Shown in pieces: positions 1 to 8,791 of a DNA stretch of 64,000 nt. Below the pieces are notes generated by a model, which saw only the letters and a program-made list of their open reading frames with translations, searched no databases and had not been told where the DNA came from. How positions within the stretch are numbered: position 1 is the first letter of the stretch; each line of letters begins with the position of its first letter. The stretch covers positions 101,197-165,196 of the forward strand of contig PHDN01000006.1 of NCBI GenBank assembly GCA_002840975.1, in the 5' to 3' direction. The position numbers and the translations under genes are program-made. The stretch comes from Bacteroidetes bacterium HGW-Bacteroidetes-16. GTDB lineage: Bacteria > Bacteroidota > Bacteroidia > Bacteroidales > F082.

Positions 1-899
1 GCAGGTTTGAGGATGTTGGCTGCATCCATGGCACCTTCCGATTGCCCGGCTCCAACCAAGGTATGTATTTCGTCGATGAACATGATGATTTCTCCATCAG
101 AATCAATTACCTCTTTCACAACGCTTTTCAGTCGTTCCTCAAATTCCCCTTTATATTTGGCTCCTGCAATCAACGACCCCATATCCAATGAAAAGATCAA
201 CTTTGATTTTAAGTTTTCAGGCACGTCGCCATTCACGATGCGGTGCGCCAACCCTTCTGCAATGGCTGTTTTCCCCACTCCCGGCTCGCCAATTAGAATG
301 GGGTTGTTTTTTGTACGACGTGATAGAATTTGAAGCACGCGTCTGATTTCATCATCCCGACCAATGACAGGGTCGAGTTTGCCTGAGTTGGCCAGGTCGT
401 TGAGGTTTTTTCCATAGCGACTCAACGCGTTATACTGGTCTTCAGCACTTTGGCTGTTGGCCGTTGCGCCCTTGCGCAATTGTTTGATGGCTGCAATCAA
501 GTCCTTTTTACTGACCTGATTGTCTTTTAAAAGGGTCTGTGCGGTACTTTTCTCCTCGAGCAGAGCCAGCAAGAGATGTTCGATAGAGATAAATTCATCA
601 TTGAATTCTTTGAGGTATTTACGTGCGGAGTTAAGAACCTGGTTGACCTCATTGGAAAAATACGGTTCCCCACCACTCACTTTTGGGAGCGATTCGATGA
701 TTTTGACAACAGCTTGTGAAAATACTGGGAAATTAACATTCAATTTCTTGAGCAAAAACGGAGTCACATTTTCATCAGATTCGATGATTCCCTGAAGCAG
801 GTGGATGTTTTCAATGGCTTGATTCTGATGACTTACAGCTATCTCCCGGGCTTTCTGGATGGCCTCTTGCGATTTGATGGTGAATTGATTTAAATTCAT
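1..899 (-). CDS. clpB: ATP-dependent chaperone ClpB, N-terminal part
   Basis: This is the first 299 codons of the cytosolic disaggregase ClpB (Hsp100), which works with DnaK to pull proteins out of aggregates; the rest lies beyond the left edge. Translating the minus strand from the ATG at 899 gives a double Clp N-domain (about residues 1-145) and the start of the first AAA+ module. Walker A GEPGVGKT is at residues 204-211, the pore-loop segment KYKGEFEER near 248-256, and Walker B with IDEIH near 275-279. The middle coiled coil and second AAA+ module that separate ClpB from ClpA/ClpC are not in the window, so the name rests on the N-terminal similarity. No clear TAnnTTTG promoter was seen upstream. 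Confidence 0.9.
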   Translation of the reverse strand, partial: MNLNQFTIKSQEAIQKAREIAVSHQNQAIENIHLLQGIIESDENVTPFLLKKLNVNFPVFSQAVVKIIESLPKVSGGEPYFSNEVNQVLNSARKYLKEFNDEFISIEHLLLALLEEKSTAQTLLKDNQVSKKDLIAAIKQLRKGATANSQSAEDQYNALSRYGKNLNDLANSGKLDPVIGRDDEIRRVLQILSRRTKNNPILIGEPGVGKTAIAEGLAHRIVNGDVPENLKSKLIFSLDMGSLIAGAKYKGEFEERLKSVVKEVIDSDGEIIMFIDEIHTLVGAGQSEGAMDAANILKP

Positions 900-1092
900 T
901 TTATATTTTTTTTCTGAAATAGATTCAAACATTTTTCTTTCTTTTTTGGTGCAACAAATCCGACACCAAATAGAAAAAAAGATTATTTTCGGAAGTTATG
1001 GCGTAAAAAATTTTATTTCCTGACAGGATGACTGATTATTAACTGGTTATTTAAAAAATAAAATCAATAAAAGGTCGTTTACTGAATAGTGT

Positions 1093-1100
1093 TATCTTTG
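1093..1100 (+). promoter_or_regulatory. -7 promoter element for the CoA-binding gene
   Basis: TATCTTTG matches the Bacteroidota -7 consensus TAnnTTTG. It would start transcription about 30 bases before the ATG at 1138. No good -33 TTG was seen at the usual spacing. Confidence 0.5.
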
Positions 1101-1137
1101 CCGTAGCAGATGACGTAGCTGTGATAATTCTTACTTT

Positions 1138-1500
1138 ATGACAAAAAAAACGTTGGTACTTGGGGGAAGTTTAAAACCTGAGCGTTATTCGAACAAGGCC
1201 ATCAGGCTGTTGAGCGCCAATAGACATCCGGTTGTCTCCATCGGGCTTAAACCTGGCCGGGTGGGAGAGGTGGTTATCGAGACAGGATTACCCGATTTTA
1301 AGGACATCCATACGATTACCATGTACCTGAACCCGTTGAATCAACAACCCTATTATCAGTATGTAATCAACCTGCATCCAAAACGTGTGATTTTTAATCC
1401 GGGAACTGAAAATACGGAATTTGCGAGAAAATGCAAAGCTGCTGGAATTGAAGTTGTTGAGCATTGTACCCTGGTGATGCTCGACTCAGGAATTTTCTGA
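1138..1500 (+). CDS. CoA-binding domain protein (YccU-like)
   Basis: A 120-residue protein made only of a Rossmann-type CoA_binding_2 domain. The beginning shows the GGSxKPERYSNKA nucleotide-binding loop, and the C-terminal part has NPGTENTEFA followed by GIEVVEHCTLVML, both typical of this family. Members bind CoA or a related nucleotide in crystal structures, but the physiological role is unknown. A TATCTTTG promoter element lies 38 bases upstream and no Shine-Dalgarno sequence is visible. The gene stands alone between divergent clpB and a separately promoted secreted-protein gene. Confidence 0.8.
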   Translation: MTKKTLVLGGSLKPERYSNKAIRLLSANRHPVVSIGLKPGRVGEVVIETGLPDFKDIHTITMYLNPLNQQPYYQYVINLHPKRVIFNPGTENTEFARKCKAAGIEVVEHCTLVMLDSGIF

Positions 1501-1535
1501 AACGCGTAACCATGAGCCCTGAAAATATATTTTAC

Positions 1536-1543
1536 TACCTTTG
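1536..1543 (+). promoter_or_regulatory. -7 promoter element for the type B T9SS protein gene
   Basis: TACCTTTG fits TAnnTTTG. Transcription would begin near 1550, downstream of the possible ATG at 1541, so this element favours the ATG at 1577 as the true start. Confidence 0.5.
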
Positions 1544-1576
1544 CACCGCATTTTTCAACCATTAGCCGGACATTTT

Positions 1577-2758
1577 ATGACCATAAAACGAAGCATATTC
1601 AGGGTCTTTCAAGTTGTTTTTAGTTTCGCTGTGGTAATATTTGCCATCTCTGCTAAAGCAGAAGTGTATTGTGAAATTTCCATTGATTCACCAATGCCGG
1701 TTTGTCCGGGGACCTATTTTGAATTAAGCGTTTTCGAAGGGCCAAACCAGGTATTCGACTGGCAACGCCAGGAGGGAAGCGGTTTCGTTACGGTAGGTAA
1801 TGAATCCATATTGGGTCTGCAATTGCAGGATAGTACCACCTTTCGGGTTATTGTTATTGATACCATTACCAACGACACCTGTCCAAGTGAATTGTTTGGA
1901 GTTGGTGTTCGTCCACTCATCCAAATTGAATTTTTTCAGCACCAGCTGACTTGTACCAATGGCGATACGACCAACGGTAGAAATGCCAAAGTGGGAGCGA
2001 CTGCCTCAGGGGCGTTCCAACCTGATGAGTATCACTATTTTTGGGACGTTCTACCCCTTCAACTGGCTCCCGGGGATTCCTCATTGGCTATTGGGCTCAA
2101 AGCCCATCAGAACTATGCCATCATGGTAAAGGACAGTTATGGGTGTGCCACGCGCGACACGTTTTATACCAGGGCATACCCGAATCCGGTCATCGAAATA
2201 TATACCGAGCCTGGTGATACCGTTTACCTTCAAAACCCTTTGGTTACGTATTCGTTTGATAACCTTTCTGTTGACAGTATTCCACTAACCACCCATTCCT
2301 GGGAAATTATGGAGGGTGATACTGTTTTCTCTTCGGAATTAGATGAGCCCACCTACAAGTACAACAGTGTTGGTGAATTTTACACCTTTCTTAAAGTCGT
2401 AAATCCTCAGGGCTGTGATACCACCTATACGACCCAGGTTACGGTAAAACCTGTAGAGTTGTTTATCCCAAATGTCTTTAGTCCCGGTAATGGAGATGGA
2501 TCGAACGACAAGTTTGAGATAACAACAGCTGATAACAAAGGAAAAGTTACGGACGAAACTTTAGGGCGTTATTATGAACAGTCGAGGTTGGTTATTTTTA
2601 ACCGTTTAGGAAGAAAAGTGTTTGAATCAAACAATTATCAAAATGATTGGGAGGGCGATAACCTTCCCGATGGAGTATATTATTATGTTCTTGAATGTCA
2701 TGGTGCAAAAAGTACAGATATATTTAAGGGTTCAGTCACCATCATCAGAAGTAATTAA
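1577..2758 (+). CDS. secreted protein with type B T9SS (gliding motility-associated) C-terminal domain
   Basis: A 393-residue secreted protein. A signal peptide covers about residues 1-28, ending AKA before EVYCEIS. The body reads as beta-rich PKD/Ig-like repeats, including a segment resembling cell-surface adhesins (around the motif THSWEIMEGDTVF). The last 85 residues, from FIPNVFSPGNGDG through RLGRKVFES to DGVYYYVLECHG, are the gliding-motility-associated domain that sends proteins through the type IX system. It probably sits on the cell surface or is released. The start at 1577 is preferred to 1541 because it begins the signal peptide and follows the promoter. DUF1573 follows after 12 bases and may be cotranscribed. 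Ligand or function is unknown. Confidence 0.8.
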   Translation: MTIKRSIFRVFQVVFSFAVVIFAISAKAEVYCEISIDSPMPVCPGTYFELSVFEGPNQVFDWQRQEGSGFVTVGNESILGLQLQDSTTFRVIVIDTITNDTCPSELFGVGVRPLIQIEFFQHQLTCTNGDTTNGRNAKVGATASGAFQPDEYHYFWDVLPLQLAPGDSSLAIGLKAHQNYAIMVKDSYGCATRDTFYTRAYPNPVIEIYTEPGDTVYLQNPLVTYSFDNLSVDSIPLTTHSWEIMEGDTVFSSELDEPTYKYNSVGEFYTFLKVVNPQGCDTTYTTQVTVKPVELFIPNVFSPGNGDGSNDKFEITTADNKGKVTDETLGRYYEQSRLVIFNRLGRKVFESNNYQNDWEGDNLPDGVYYYVLECHGAKSTDIFKGSVTIIRSN

Positions 2759-2770
2759 AAGGAGAGAACT

Positions 2771-3220
2771 ATGAAAAATTGGATTTGGTTGATGATGTTG
2801 TTGTTTTTTATGACATCGTGCGGCAATTCGGGAACGAAAAAGATGAGTACCGATTTGGTTAACAACCCCAGTTCAGCGGAAACATCCGCTAGCGACTCAC
2901 CACAGATAAAATTTGAAAAAACAGAGCATGATTTTGGCCGGATTATACAAGGCGAAAGGGTGACCTATCAGTTTAAATTCACCAATACAGGTCAATCTGA
3001 TTTGTTGATTTCGAAGGTCAGCACCAGCTGTGGTTGTACTGTTGGAAAGTACCCGAAATCAACCATTGCCCCAGGCAAGAGTGATTATGTTGAAACCTCC
3101 TTCGACAGCGGTGGACGAAAAGGAATTCAAAACAAAACAATTACTGTACTAACCAATACGCAACCCAATATTACTACATTGAGAATTAAGGCTGAAATTG
3201 TGATGCCGGAAAATAATTAA
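2771..3220 (+). CDS. DUF1573 lipoprotein
   Basis: A 149-residue protein with a lipoprotein signal: a hydrophobic stretch ends in MTSC, with Cys17 as the predicted lipidated residue. The rest is a DUF1573 immunoglobulin-like domain, recognised from FEKTEHDFGRI, the FKFTNTGQSDL segment and STSCGC. The domain is very common in Bacteroidota surface and periplasmic proteins, but no activity is established. A GGAG sequence lies a few bases before the ATG, one of the few recognisable ribosome sites here. Its place just before yajC, ybbR and coaE is a conserved Bacteroidota arrangement, so cotranscription is likely. Confidence 0.85.
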   Translation: MKNWIWLMMLLFFMTSCGNSGTKKMSTDLVNNPSSAETSASDSPQIKFEKTEHDFGRIIQGERVTYQFKFTNTGQSDLLISKVSTSCGCTVGKYPKSTIAPGKSDYVETSFDSGGRKGIQNKTITVLTNTQPNITTLRIKAEIVMPENN

Positions 3221-3240
3221 ACTAAATAAATTTATTCGTT

Positions 3241-3561
3241 ATGAAATTAATGCTTATTTTACTGCAGGCAGCCGAATCATCCGAAAGTAGCTGGATGTCA
3301 ATGTTGCCCTTGTTTTTAATTTTGATCGTGTTCTATTTTTTCTTCATCCGTCCACAGACAAAAAAGACGAAGGAACAGAAAAAATTCAGAGAAGCACTTC
3401 AGAAAGGCCAGAAAGTGGTTACCTTGGGGGGGATCCATGGTAAAATAGTAGAAGTAAACGAAACTACCGTGGTTCTTGATATTAGTGGAGGACAGGTGAA
3501 AATTACCGTTGAAAAGAGTGCTATCGTGGTGGACATAACCGAGGTAGGCCAGACAAAGTAG
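3241..3561 (+). CDS. yajC: preprotein translocase subunit YajC
   Basis: A 106-residue inner-membrane protein with one transmembrane helix at about residues 21-36, followed by the family signature [16 protein letters not shown] and a cytoplasmic domain with [14 protein letters not shown]. YajC associates with SecDF and the SecYEG channel and assists protein export. Length and domain order are normal. It sits 20 bases after the DUF1573 gene and is followed by a terminator-like hairpin at 3596-3628. Confidence 0.95.
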   Translation: MKLMLILLQAAESSESSWMSMLPLFLILIVFYFFFIRPQTKKTKEQKKFREALQKGQKVVTLGGIHGKIVEVNETTVVLDISGGQVKITVEKSAIVVDITEVGQTK

Positions 3562-3595
3562 TTTATTTCAATTTTATTGAAACAAAATTAACTTC

Positions 3596-3628
3596 CCGGA
3601 GTATGACCATTCAGGCTCCGGTTTTTTT
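3596..3628 (+). terminator. terminator-like hairpin ending at the ybbR start codon
   Basis: CCGGAG (3596-3601) pairs with CTCCGG (3616-3621), with a possible inner TGA/TCA pairing in the 14-base loop. Seven Ts (3622-3628) follow directly. This looks like an intrinsic terminator after yajC, yet the next base begins the ATG of ybbR, so it may also act as an attenuator. Confidence 0.6.
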
Positions 3629-4630
3629 ATGAAGGTACTAACAACAAATACGGTAGGAAAAGAAAAGACCACGGATTATTTTCGCTTTTTCAGGAAAATT
3701 AAACGCGATCATTTCATCTTTTTCATGTGTATCGTTATCGCTTCCTTGTTTTGGTTGCTGATCAAACTTTCGGAAGTATATACGGTAACTTATGTTTTTA
3801 ATGTTAATTACAACCATGTGCCTGTAAAAAAGCGACTTACATCGCTTGTCGACAGTTCACTAACTGCTGATGTAACAGCGCGTGGTTTCGAGTTAATCAA
3901 CATGGGTTTTGGAAAAGAGACGATCACTTTGTCCATCGACTTGAGAAAATATCAGCTTATCCATGACAAAGGTACTTCCTACTATATTTATACCCAGGAA
4001 TTAAGAAAACGGCTTGCGGAACAATTGAGAGTTGAAGAATCGAATATCCTGTTTTCTGAAAACAGGGTTGCTTTTGTCCTTGAAGATTTGAAAAGTAAAA
4101 AAGTAAGCGTAGTCCCGCGATACACAATTCATTTTAAGGATGAGTTTGGTGCCTACCTTGATGCACGAGTTGTACCCGATCATGTGGAAGTGTTTGGACC
4201 GGCAACTGCCCTCGACACTTTATCATCGGTTTACACCCGCGAAAGTATTTTTAACAACATTGAATCCGATTTAAAAGCGAGTTTGCTACTGGAAAATAAG
4301 CACCCGGATATATTCAATTACAGCATTAGTAAGGTTTCGTTAGATGTTGATGTGGAGCGTTTTACCGAATCATCACTGGTGGTTCCCATCAATCAGTATG
4401 CGGGTTCAATTCCAATAAAGACATTTCCTTCCTCCGTAAAGATATTATATAAAGTAGCCCAAATAGACTTTAACAAGGTTCAGGTAAGTCAGTTTAATGT
4501 GTCCTTTGACCTTAGGGAAATAAACTTGAAAGAGACTACAAAATTGCATTTGATAGTTGATAAGCAGCCGGCTTGCGTGTCGAATATCCGAATGGAACCT
4601 GTTGACGTGGAATTTTTGATTATAAAGTAG
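3629..4630 (+). CDS. YbbR-like domain protein (CdaR-like)
   Basis: A 333-residue membrane-anchored protein. A basic N-terminus precedes one transmembrane helix (about residues 29-46), and the rest is outside the cytoplasm and carries YbbR-type beta domains. In Firmicutes the YbbR protein CdaR regulates the diadenylate cyclase CdaA; in Bacteroidota its role is not established and no cyclase gene is next to it. The ATG follows a hairpin plus T-run without any Shine-Dalgarno sequence. The next in-frame Met lies inside the membrane helix, so 3629 is the only sensible start. coaE begins two bases after the stop. Confidence 0.75.
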   Translation: MKVLTTNTVGKEKTTDYFRFFRKIKRDHFIFFMCIVIASLFWLLIKLSEVYTVTYVFNVNYNHVPVKKRLTSLVDSSLTADVTARGFELINMGFGKETITLSIDLRKYQLIHDKGTSYYIYTQELRKRLAEQLRVEESNILFSENRVAFVLEDLKSKKVSVVPRYTIHFKDEFGAYLDARVVPDHVEVFGPATALDTLSSVYTRESIFNNIESDLKASLLLENKHPDIFNYSISKVSLDVDVERFTESSLVVPINQYAGSIPIKTFPSSVKILYKVAQIDFNKVQVSQFNVSFDLREINLKETTKLHLIVDKQPACVSNIRMEPVDVEFLIIK

Positions 4631-4632
4631 AA

Positions 4633-5217
4633 ATGAAACGCATTGGTTTGACCGGAAACATGGGAAGCGGTAAGTCGACAGTTGCCAGGATTTTCGAGGT
4701 GCTGAGGGTTCCGGTATTTTATTCAGATGAAGTGGCACGCCATCTTTATCAAAGAAATGATGTGAAAAAAGAACTGGCACTTTTGTTTCCAGACAATGAT
4801 TTTTATAAGAATGGAATTTTCCAGAAATCGGAATTGTCCGCGTTGGTGTTCTCTAACCCGGAATCTCTCCAAAAAATTAACCAACTCATCCATCCAATGG
4901 TGGAGCAGGAGTTCCAGTTGTGGGTGACTGGTTATAAACATGAACCCTATGTGGTTCAGGAAAGCGCTATCCTATTTGAAAACAGGCTCCAGAGCCGATT
5001 TGATAGCATCATCCATGTGGCTGCCGGGGAGGAAACCAGGAAATTCAGGATTATGCAACGTGATCATATAGAAATTGACAGAGTAGAAGCCAGGATGAAG
5101 AATCAACTTCCCGAAAGGGAAAAACGCCTGTTGGCTGATTACATCATCGAAAACAATGGAAACCAATTGCTTATTCCCCAGGTGATGACCTTACATCAGG
5201 TGTTTTCGGAGAAATAG
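4633..5217 (+). CDS. coaE: dephospho-CoA kinase
   Basis: Catalyses the last step of coenzyme A synthesis, ATP-dependent phosphorylation of the ribose 3'-hydroxyl of dephospho-CoA, in the cytosol. The 194-residue protein starts with the P-loop GNMGSGKST (residues 8-16). It continues with SDEVARHLY, the substrate-site segment INQLIHPMV, the QESAILFE strand and a lid region containing MQRDH. Length is normal for the family. It is two bases downstream of the ybbR-like gene and ends the DUF1573-yajC-ybbR-coaE string. Confidence 0.93.
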   Translation: MKRIGLTGNMGSGKSTVARIFEVLRVPVFYSDEVARHLYQRNDVKKELALLFPDNDFYKNGIFQKSELSALVFSNPESLQKINQLIHPMVEQEFQLWVTGYKHEPYVVQESAILFENRLQSRFDSIIHVAAGEETRKFRIMQRDHIEIDRVEARMKNQLPEREKRLLADYIIENNGNQLLIPQVMTLHQVFSEK

Positions 5218-5363
5218 ATCAATACAACACAACCGTATAACCTGCTTCGAGAAACTTCTTTATTATACTTTCATCTCATTAATGTGGCAAACACAGGCTT
5301 TTATTGCCGATAGGATGATCAATGAATAGAACTGGATTGATTTCGTCTCATGGTAAATTATTT

Positions 5364-5371
5364 TAATTTTG
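5364..5371 (+). promoter_or_regulatory. -7 promoter element before the 5427 gene
   Basis: TAATTTTG matches TAnnTTTG and lies about 55 bases before the ATG at 5427. The 210 bases between coaE and this gene hold no other clear signal. Confidence 0.45.
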
Positions 5372-5426
5372 TAAAGAGAATTGATAAAATTGAAAGATTT
5401 CCCATTACGGGACTAATGTTTAAAAT

Positions 5427-5972
5427 ATGGATGATATGGAGGCCATGACACCGGGAATAGGATCACGTGTTTCGCACCCCGAATTTGGTAATGGGGTGAT
5501 AATTCAGGTTTACAGCGATAGCTATGAGATTACCTTTATGGATTATGGCGTAAAAACGGTGACTAAGTCATTTGACAAGTTGAAAGTGATAGATTTTCAC
5601 GGTAGCGATACAGACCTGATTAGTTACGAAAAGGTGGAACGGGTATTTCGGCGGTTGTTAACTTCCATCAGCGATATACAGCATCCTGTTCATCTGGGAG
5701 ATAAATGGAAAGGCGGGAAATTGATCCTCAAACCCGGCAACGAAAGCCTGAAGGAGAAGGAAATTCCAATCGATCAGTTTTTTCATAAGATCGTGATGAT
5801 CCGTGATCGTGTTCGCGTAATGGAACAAAGAATTAATACCGCTTCAGGTCTTGATGATGAAGAAAAGGTGTCGCTTCAGCAATATATTACCCGCATTTAT
5901 GGCAGCCTGACCAGTTTTAACGTGCTCTTTGCCGACAAGGAGGACTATTTTGTGGGCGACAAAACTTCCTGA
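5427..5972 (+). CDS. hypothetical protein with UvrD/PcrA C-terminal-like N-terminal module
   Basis: A 181-residue protein not recognised as a named family. The first 50 residues (GIGSRVSHPEFGNGVII, then EITFMDYGVKTVTKSF) resemble the small Tudor-like module found at the C-terminus of UvrD/PcrA helicases, which binds RNA polymerase. The remaining part is mostly predicted helix with IRDRVRVMEQR and no catalytic motif seen. There is no signal peptide or membrane segment, so it is probably cytosolic. Possible Mets at 5427, 5436 and 5445 leave the start uncertain. aroK begins two bases after its TGA, so the two are probably cotranscribed. Confidence 0.6.
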   Translation: MDDMEAMTPGIGSRVSHPEFGNGVIIQVYSDSYEITFMDYGVKTVTKSFDKLKVIDFHGSDTDLISYEKVERVFRRLLTSISDIQHPVHLGDKWKGGKLILKPGNESLKEKEIPIDQFFHKIVMIRDRVRVMEQRINTASGLDDEEKVSLQQYITRIYGSLTSFNVLFADKEDYFVGDKTS

Positions 5973-5973
5973 T

Positions 5974-6492
5974 ATGCGTCCGGTATATCTGATTGGTTTT
6001 ATGGGAGCCGGGAAAAGCACCCTGGGTAAACGCCTTGCCTCAAAGTTAGGAGTTGACTTTCTTGACCTGGATATATTGTTTGAAGATAAATACAAGATCA
6101 ACATCCGGACATTTTTCGAAAAATATGGTGAATCATTATTTCGACAGTTTGAATATGACCTCATCAAATCGACTTTTGAGTTGCAGGATGTGGTGATTTC
6201 AACAGGAGGAGGAACCCCTTGTTTTTACGATGCCATGAACCTCATGAAATTGAATGGAACAACTGTTTATATGGAAGCTTCACCCGCCAGACTTGCCAGC
6301 CGGTTGATGAATTCAAAGCGCCAACGTCCGCTGGTAGCCGGGAAATCACCTGATGAACTCCTGGAGTTTATCACTGAAAAGCTACTCCAACGGGAATATT
6401 GGTATCAGCAGGCTCACCTGAAGGTAGATGCGATCAACCCCGATTTTGAGGTACTGATTAATGATATCAATATACTTGGTAAAGAAAAGTAA
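5974..6492 (+). CDS. aroK: shikimate kinase
   Basis: Phosphorylates shikimate at the 3-position with ATP, the fifth step of the chorismate pathway; chorismate synthase is encoded at 47363 in the same window. The 172-residue protein has the P-loop GFMGAGKST (8-16), the magnesium/shikimate residues in FLDLD (29-33), a shikimate-binding arginine near 57, STGGG (76-80) and the lid RQRPL (116-120). The start at 5974 is chosen because the protein then begins MRPVYLIGFMG as usual. An upstream in-frame ATG at 5929 would overlap the preceding gene by 44 bases. It converges with rlmD 13 bases later. Confidence 0.92.
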   Translation: MRPVYLIGFMGAGKSTLGKRLASKLGVDFLDLDILFEDKYKINIRTFFEKYGESLFRQFEYDLIKSTFELQDVVISTGGGTPCFYDAMNLMKLNGTTVYMEASPARLASRLMNSKRQRPLVAGKSPDELLEFITEKLLQREYWYQQAHLKVDAINPDFEVLINDINILGKEK

Positions 6493-6505
6493 GGTAAATT
6501 CAAAC

Positions 6506-7939
6506 TTATATTCTCTCCAACAAAACCACGTTTTCCACATGATGTGTTTGGGGAAACATATCCACGGGCTGAGCCTTCACAGCCTGATATTTTGCATTCA
6601 GGATAGCAATATCACGCGACTGACTGGCAGGATTACAACTGATGTAGATTATTTTTTTTGGTTCCATCTCAAGGAGTTGGTAAAGAACCCTTTCGTGCAT
6701 GCCTGCTCTTGGAGGATCAGTAATTACCACATCGGGTTTGCCATGTTTCCTGACAAAGTCACGATCGAGCACCCGGGCCATATCGCCTGCAAAATAGGTC
6801 GTATTTTCAATACCATTGATATTTGCATTGATGCGTGCATCCAGAATGGCTTGTTCCACGTATTCAATACCTAATACATGTTTTACCGATCGGGCGATAA
6901 AAGCGGCAATCGTTCCTGTTCCGGTGTATAAATCGTACACCAACTCATTTCCAGTGAAACCGGCAAAATCGAAAGCCGCCTGATACAATTTACGTGCCTG
7001 CACCGGATTGGTCTGGTAAAATGAGATAGGGCCTACTTTAAATTTTAAATCAGGTTGTCCCGCCACCGGCGCTTCCATTTTTTCCATGATAAACGGATCG
7101 CCTTTGTAAAGCTGTACTTCCAGGTCGGTGATGATGTCGTTTACTTTTTCATTTATTACATACATCATGGAGGTAATCTCTGGAAAACGGACCGTGAGGT
7201 ATTCCAGTAATTCCCTCTTATTCAGGTCATCATATTTGAAAACTACAATCACCATCACGTCGCCGGTGGTTGAAGTTCTGATGATTAAATTGCGGAGCAG
7301 CCCTTCACCGGTATGAAGGTTATAAAATGAGAGATCGTGTTCAATGGCGAATTCCTTCACTGCCAACCGGATAGCATTGGAGGGGTCGCACTGCAAATAG
7401 CATTTGTCGATGTCAAGCACTTTATTAAACATTCCGGGAAGGTGAAATCCCAATCCCTGGGTGTTGACCGGGCCTCCTTCTTCGGCCGGGGTATCGAGTT
7501 GAGTCAGCCATCGACGATCTGTAAACGTAAATTCAAGTTTGTTTCGGTAAAAAAAAGGCTGATCACTGGCAATGATGGGCAAATATTCGTCAACTGCTAC
7601 TTTTCCGATGCGTTGAAAATGATCTTTTACCTGTTGTTCTTTGAATCTGGATTGCTCTTCATAGCTGATATGTTGCCATTTGCAACCTCCGCACAAACCA
7701 AAGTGTGTACATGTGGGTGTGGTTCTGGATTCAGAAAGATGGTGAAAATGAATGGCTTTTCCTTCAAGATAACTTGACCTTTTTCGGGTAATCTGTACAT
7801 CTACGATATCGCCCGGAGCTGTATAGGGTATAAATACGACCTTCTCGTTGTAGTATGCCAGTGATTTTCCTTCTGCACCGGCTTTCATCACTTCAAGGTT
7901 TTCGAGGATTGGCAGCGGTGGCTTTTTTATCCGTCCCAT
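6506..7939 (-). CDS. rlmD: 23S rRNA (uracil-5-)-methyltransferase, RlmD/TrmA family
   Basis: A SAM-dependent methyltransferase that makes 5-methyluridine in rRNA. The 477-residue protein has an N-terminal TRAM domain (residues 10-65), iron-sulfur cysteines at 77, 83 and 86 with a later partner near CYLQC, a Rossmann SAM site (YDLYTGTGTIAAF), DPPRAG and the catalytic-Cys motif ISCNPAS. The family separates into enzymes for U1939, U747 and tRNA U54; the iron-sulfur cluster and TRAM domain favour RlmD, but the exact target nucleotide cannot be read from sequence. The ATG at 7939 is preferred to 7969 because the TACCTTTG promoter at 7958-7965 lies between them. Confidence 0.85.
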   Translation of the reverse strand: MGRIKKPPLPILENLEVMKAGAEGKSLAYYNEKVVFIPYTAPGDIVDVQITRKRSSYLEGKAIHFHHLSESRTTPTCTHFGLCGGCKWQHISYEEQSRFKEQQVKDHFQRIGKVAVDEYLPIIASDQPFFYRNKLEFTFTDRRWLTQLDTPAEEGGPVNTQGLGFHLPGMFNKVLDIDKCYLQCDPSNAIRLAVKEFAIEHDLSFYNLHTGEGLLRNLIIRTSTTGDVMVIVVFKYDDLNKRELLEYLTVRFPEITSMMYVINEKVNDIITDLEVQLYKGDPFIMEKMEAPVAGQPDLKFKVGPISFYQTNPVQARKLYQAAFDFAGFTGNELVYDLYTGTGTIAAFIARSVKHVLGIEYVEQAILDARINANINGIENTTYFAGDMARVLDRDFVRKHGKPDVVITDPPRAGMHERVLYQLLEMEPKKIIYISCNPASQSRDIAILNAKYQAVKAQPVDMFPQTHHVENVVLLERI

Positions 7940-7957
7940 ATGGTTATTGTTGGGCGG

Positions 7958-7965
7958 CAAAGGTA
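7958..7965 (-). promoter_or_regulatory. -7 promoter element for rlmD
   Basis: On the minus strand this reads TACCTTTG, matching TAnnTTTG. It predicts a very short leader of about a dozen bases before the ATG at 7939. Confidence 0.5.
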
Positions 7966-7979
7966 ACAAAAAGAAGAGG

Positions 7980-8690
7980 TTAAAAATTCGGTTTTAAGGA
8001 ATAGGTTCTGTAATAATCGTCAATAATTTGAACAGCTTCCTCAATGCTGTCAACCAGTTGAAAAATTTCCATGTCTTTTTCAGCCACTTTTCCTTCAGCA
8101 AGCATTTTTTCTTTGATCCAATTTAATAATCCTCCCCAGTAGTCTTTGCTAATGAGAACAATAGGAAACTGAATAAGCTTATGTGTCTGGATGAGTGTGA
8201 TGGCTTCGAACAGTTCATCCATGGTTCCAAAACCACCCGGTAGTACAACGTAACCTTGAGAGTAACGCATAAACATCACTTTACGGGTAAAGAAATAATC
8301 GAACTGCAAGAGTTTGTCAGGGTCGATGTATTCGTTGGCCTTTTGTTCGAAAGGAAGGTTGATGTTGAGCCCGACAGATTTTCCGCCGGAAATGTGTGCT
8401 CCTTTATTGGCTGCTTCCATGGCGCCCGGGCCGCCACCTGTAATAATGCCAAATCCTTTCTTTGCCAGGAGATAAGCCAATTCTTCAGCCATGTGGTAAC
8501 ATCTGTCACCGGGTTTGGTACGTGCCGATCCAAAAACAGCCACACATGGACCTATTTTGGCCAGGTTTTCGTAACCATCCACCAACTCAGCCATGATTTT
8601 AAATACCGACCAACTGTCGTGTGCCCTGATCTCGTTCCAGGGTTTTGATTCTATTTTGTGGTGCAAAGGGGTGAAATCTTCTTCGATCAT
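7980..8690 (-). CDS. LOG-family nucleotide 5'-monophosphate nucleosidase (TIGR00730)
   Basis: A 236-residue Rossmann protein of the LOG/PpnN type. These enzymes cleave the N-glycosidic bond of nucleoside 5'-monophosphates, releasing a base and ribose 5-phosphate; older annotations call them lysine decarboxylase-like. The defining PGGFGTMDE motif is at residues 151-159, with GSARTKPG near 54, GGGPGAMEA at 85-93 and TRKVMFMRYS preceding the catalytic motif. Cytosolic, with no signal peptide. It lies between uvrA and rlmD on the same strand, with about 100 bases separating it from uvrA. Confidence 0.88.
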   Translation of the reverse strand: MIEEDFTPLHHKIESKPWNEIRAHDSWSVFKIMAELVDGYENLAKIGPCVAVFGSARTKPGDRCYHMAEELAYLLAKKGFGIITGGGPGAMEAANKGAHISGGKSVGLNINLPFEQKANEYIDPDKLLQFDYFFTRKVMFMRYSQGYVVLPGGFGTMDELFEAITLIQTHKLIQFPIVLISKDYWGGLLNWIKEKMLAEGKVAEKDMEIFQLVDSIEEAVQIIDDYYRTYSLKPNF

Positions 8691-8791
8691 TGTAAAGGTT
8701 ATTAAATAGATGACAAAAAACAGGACAAGATACGCAAATTCCAGGTAAATTGTTGTTTAGTATTCACTTTTACATCGTTTTGGTTTAAAAT

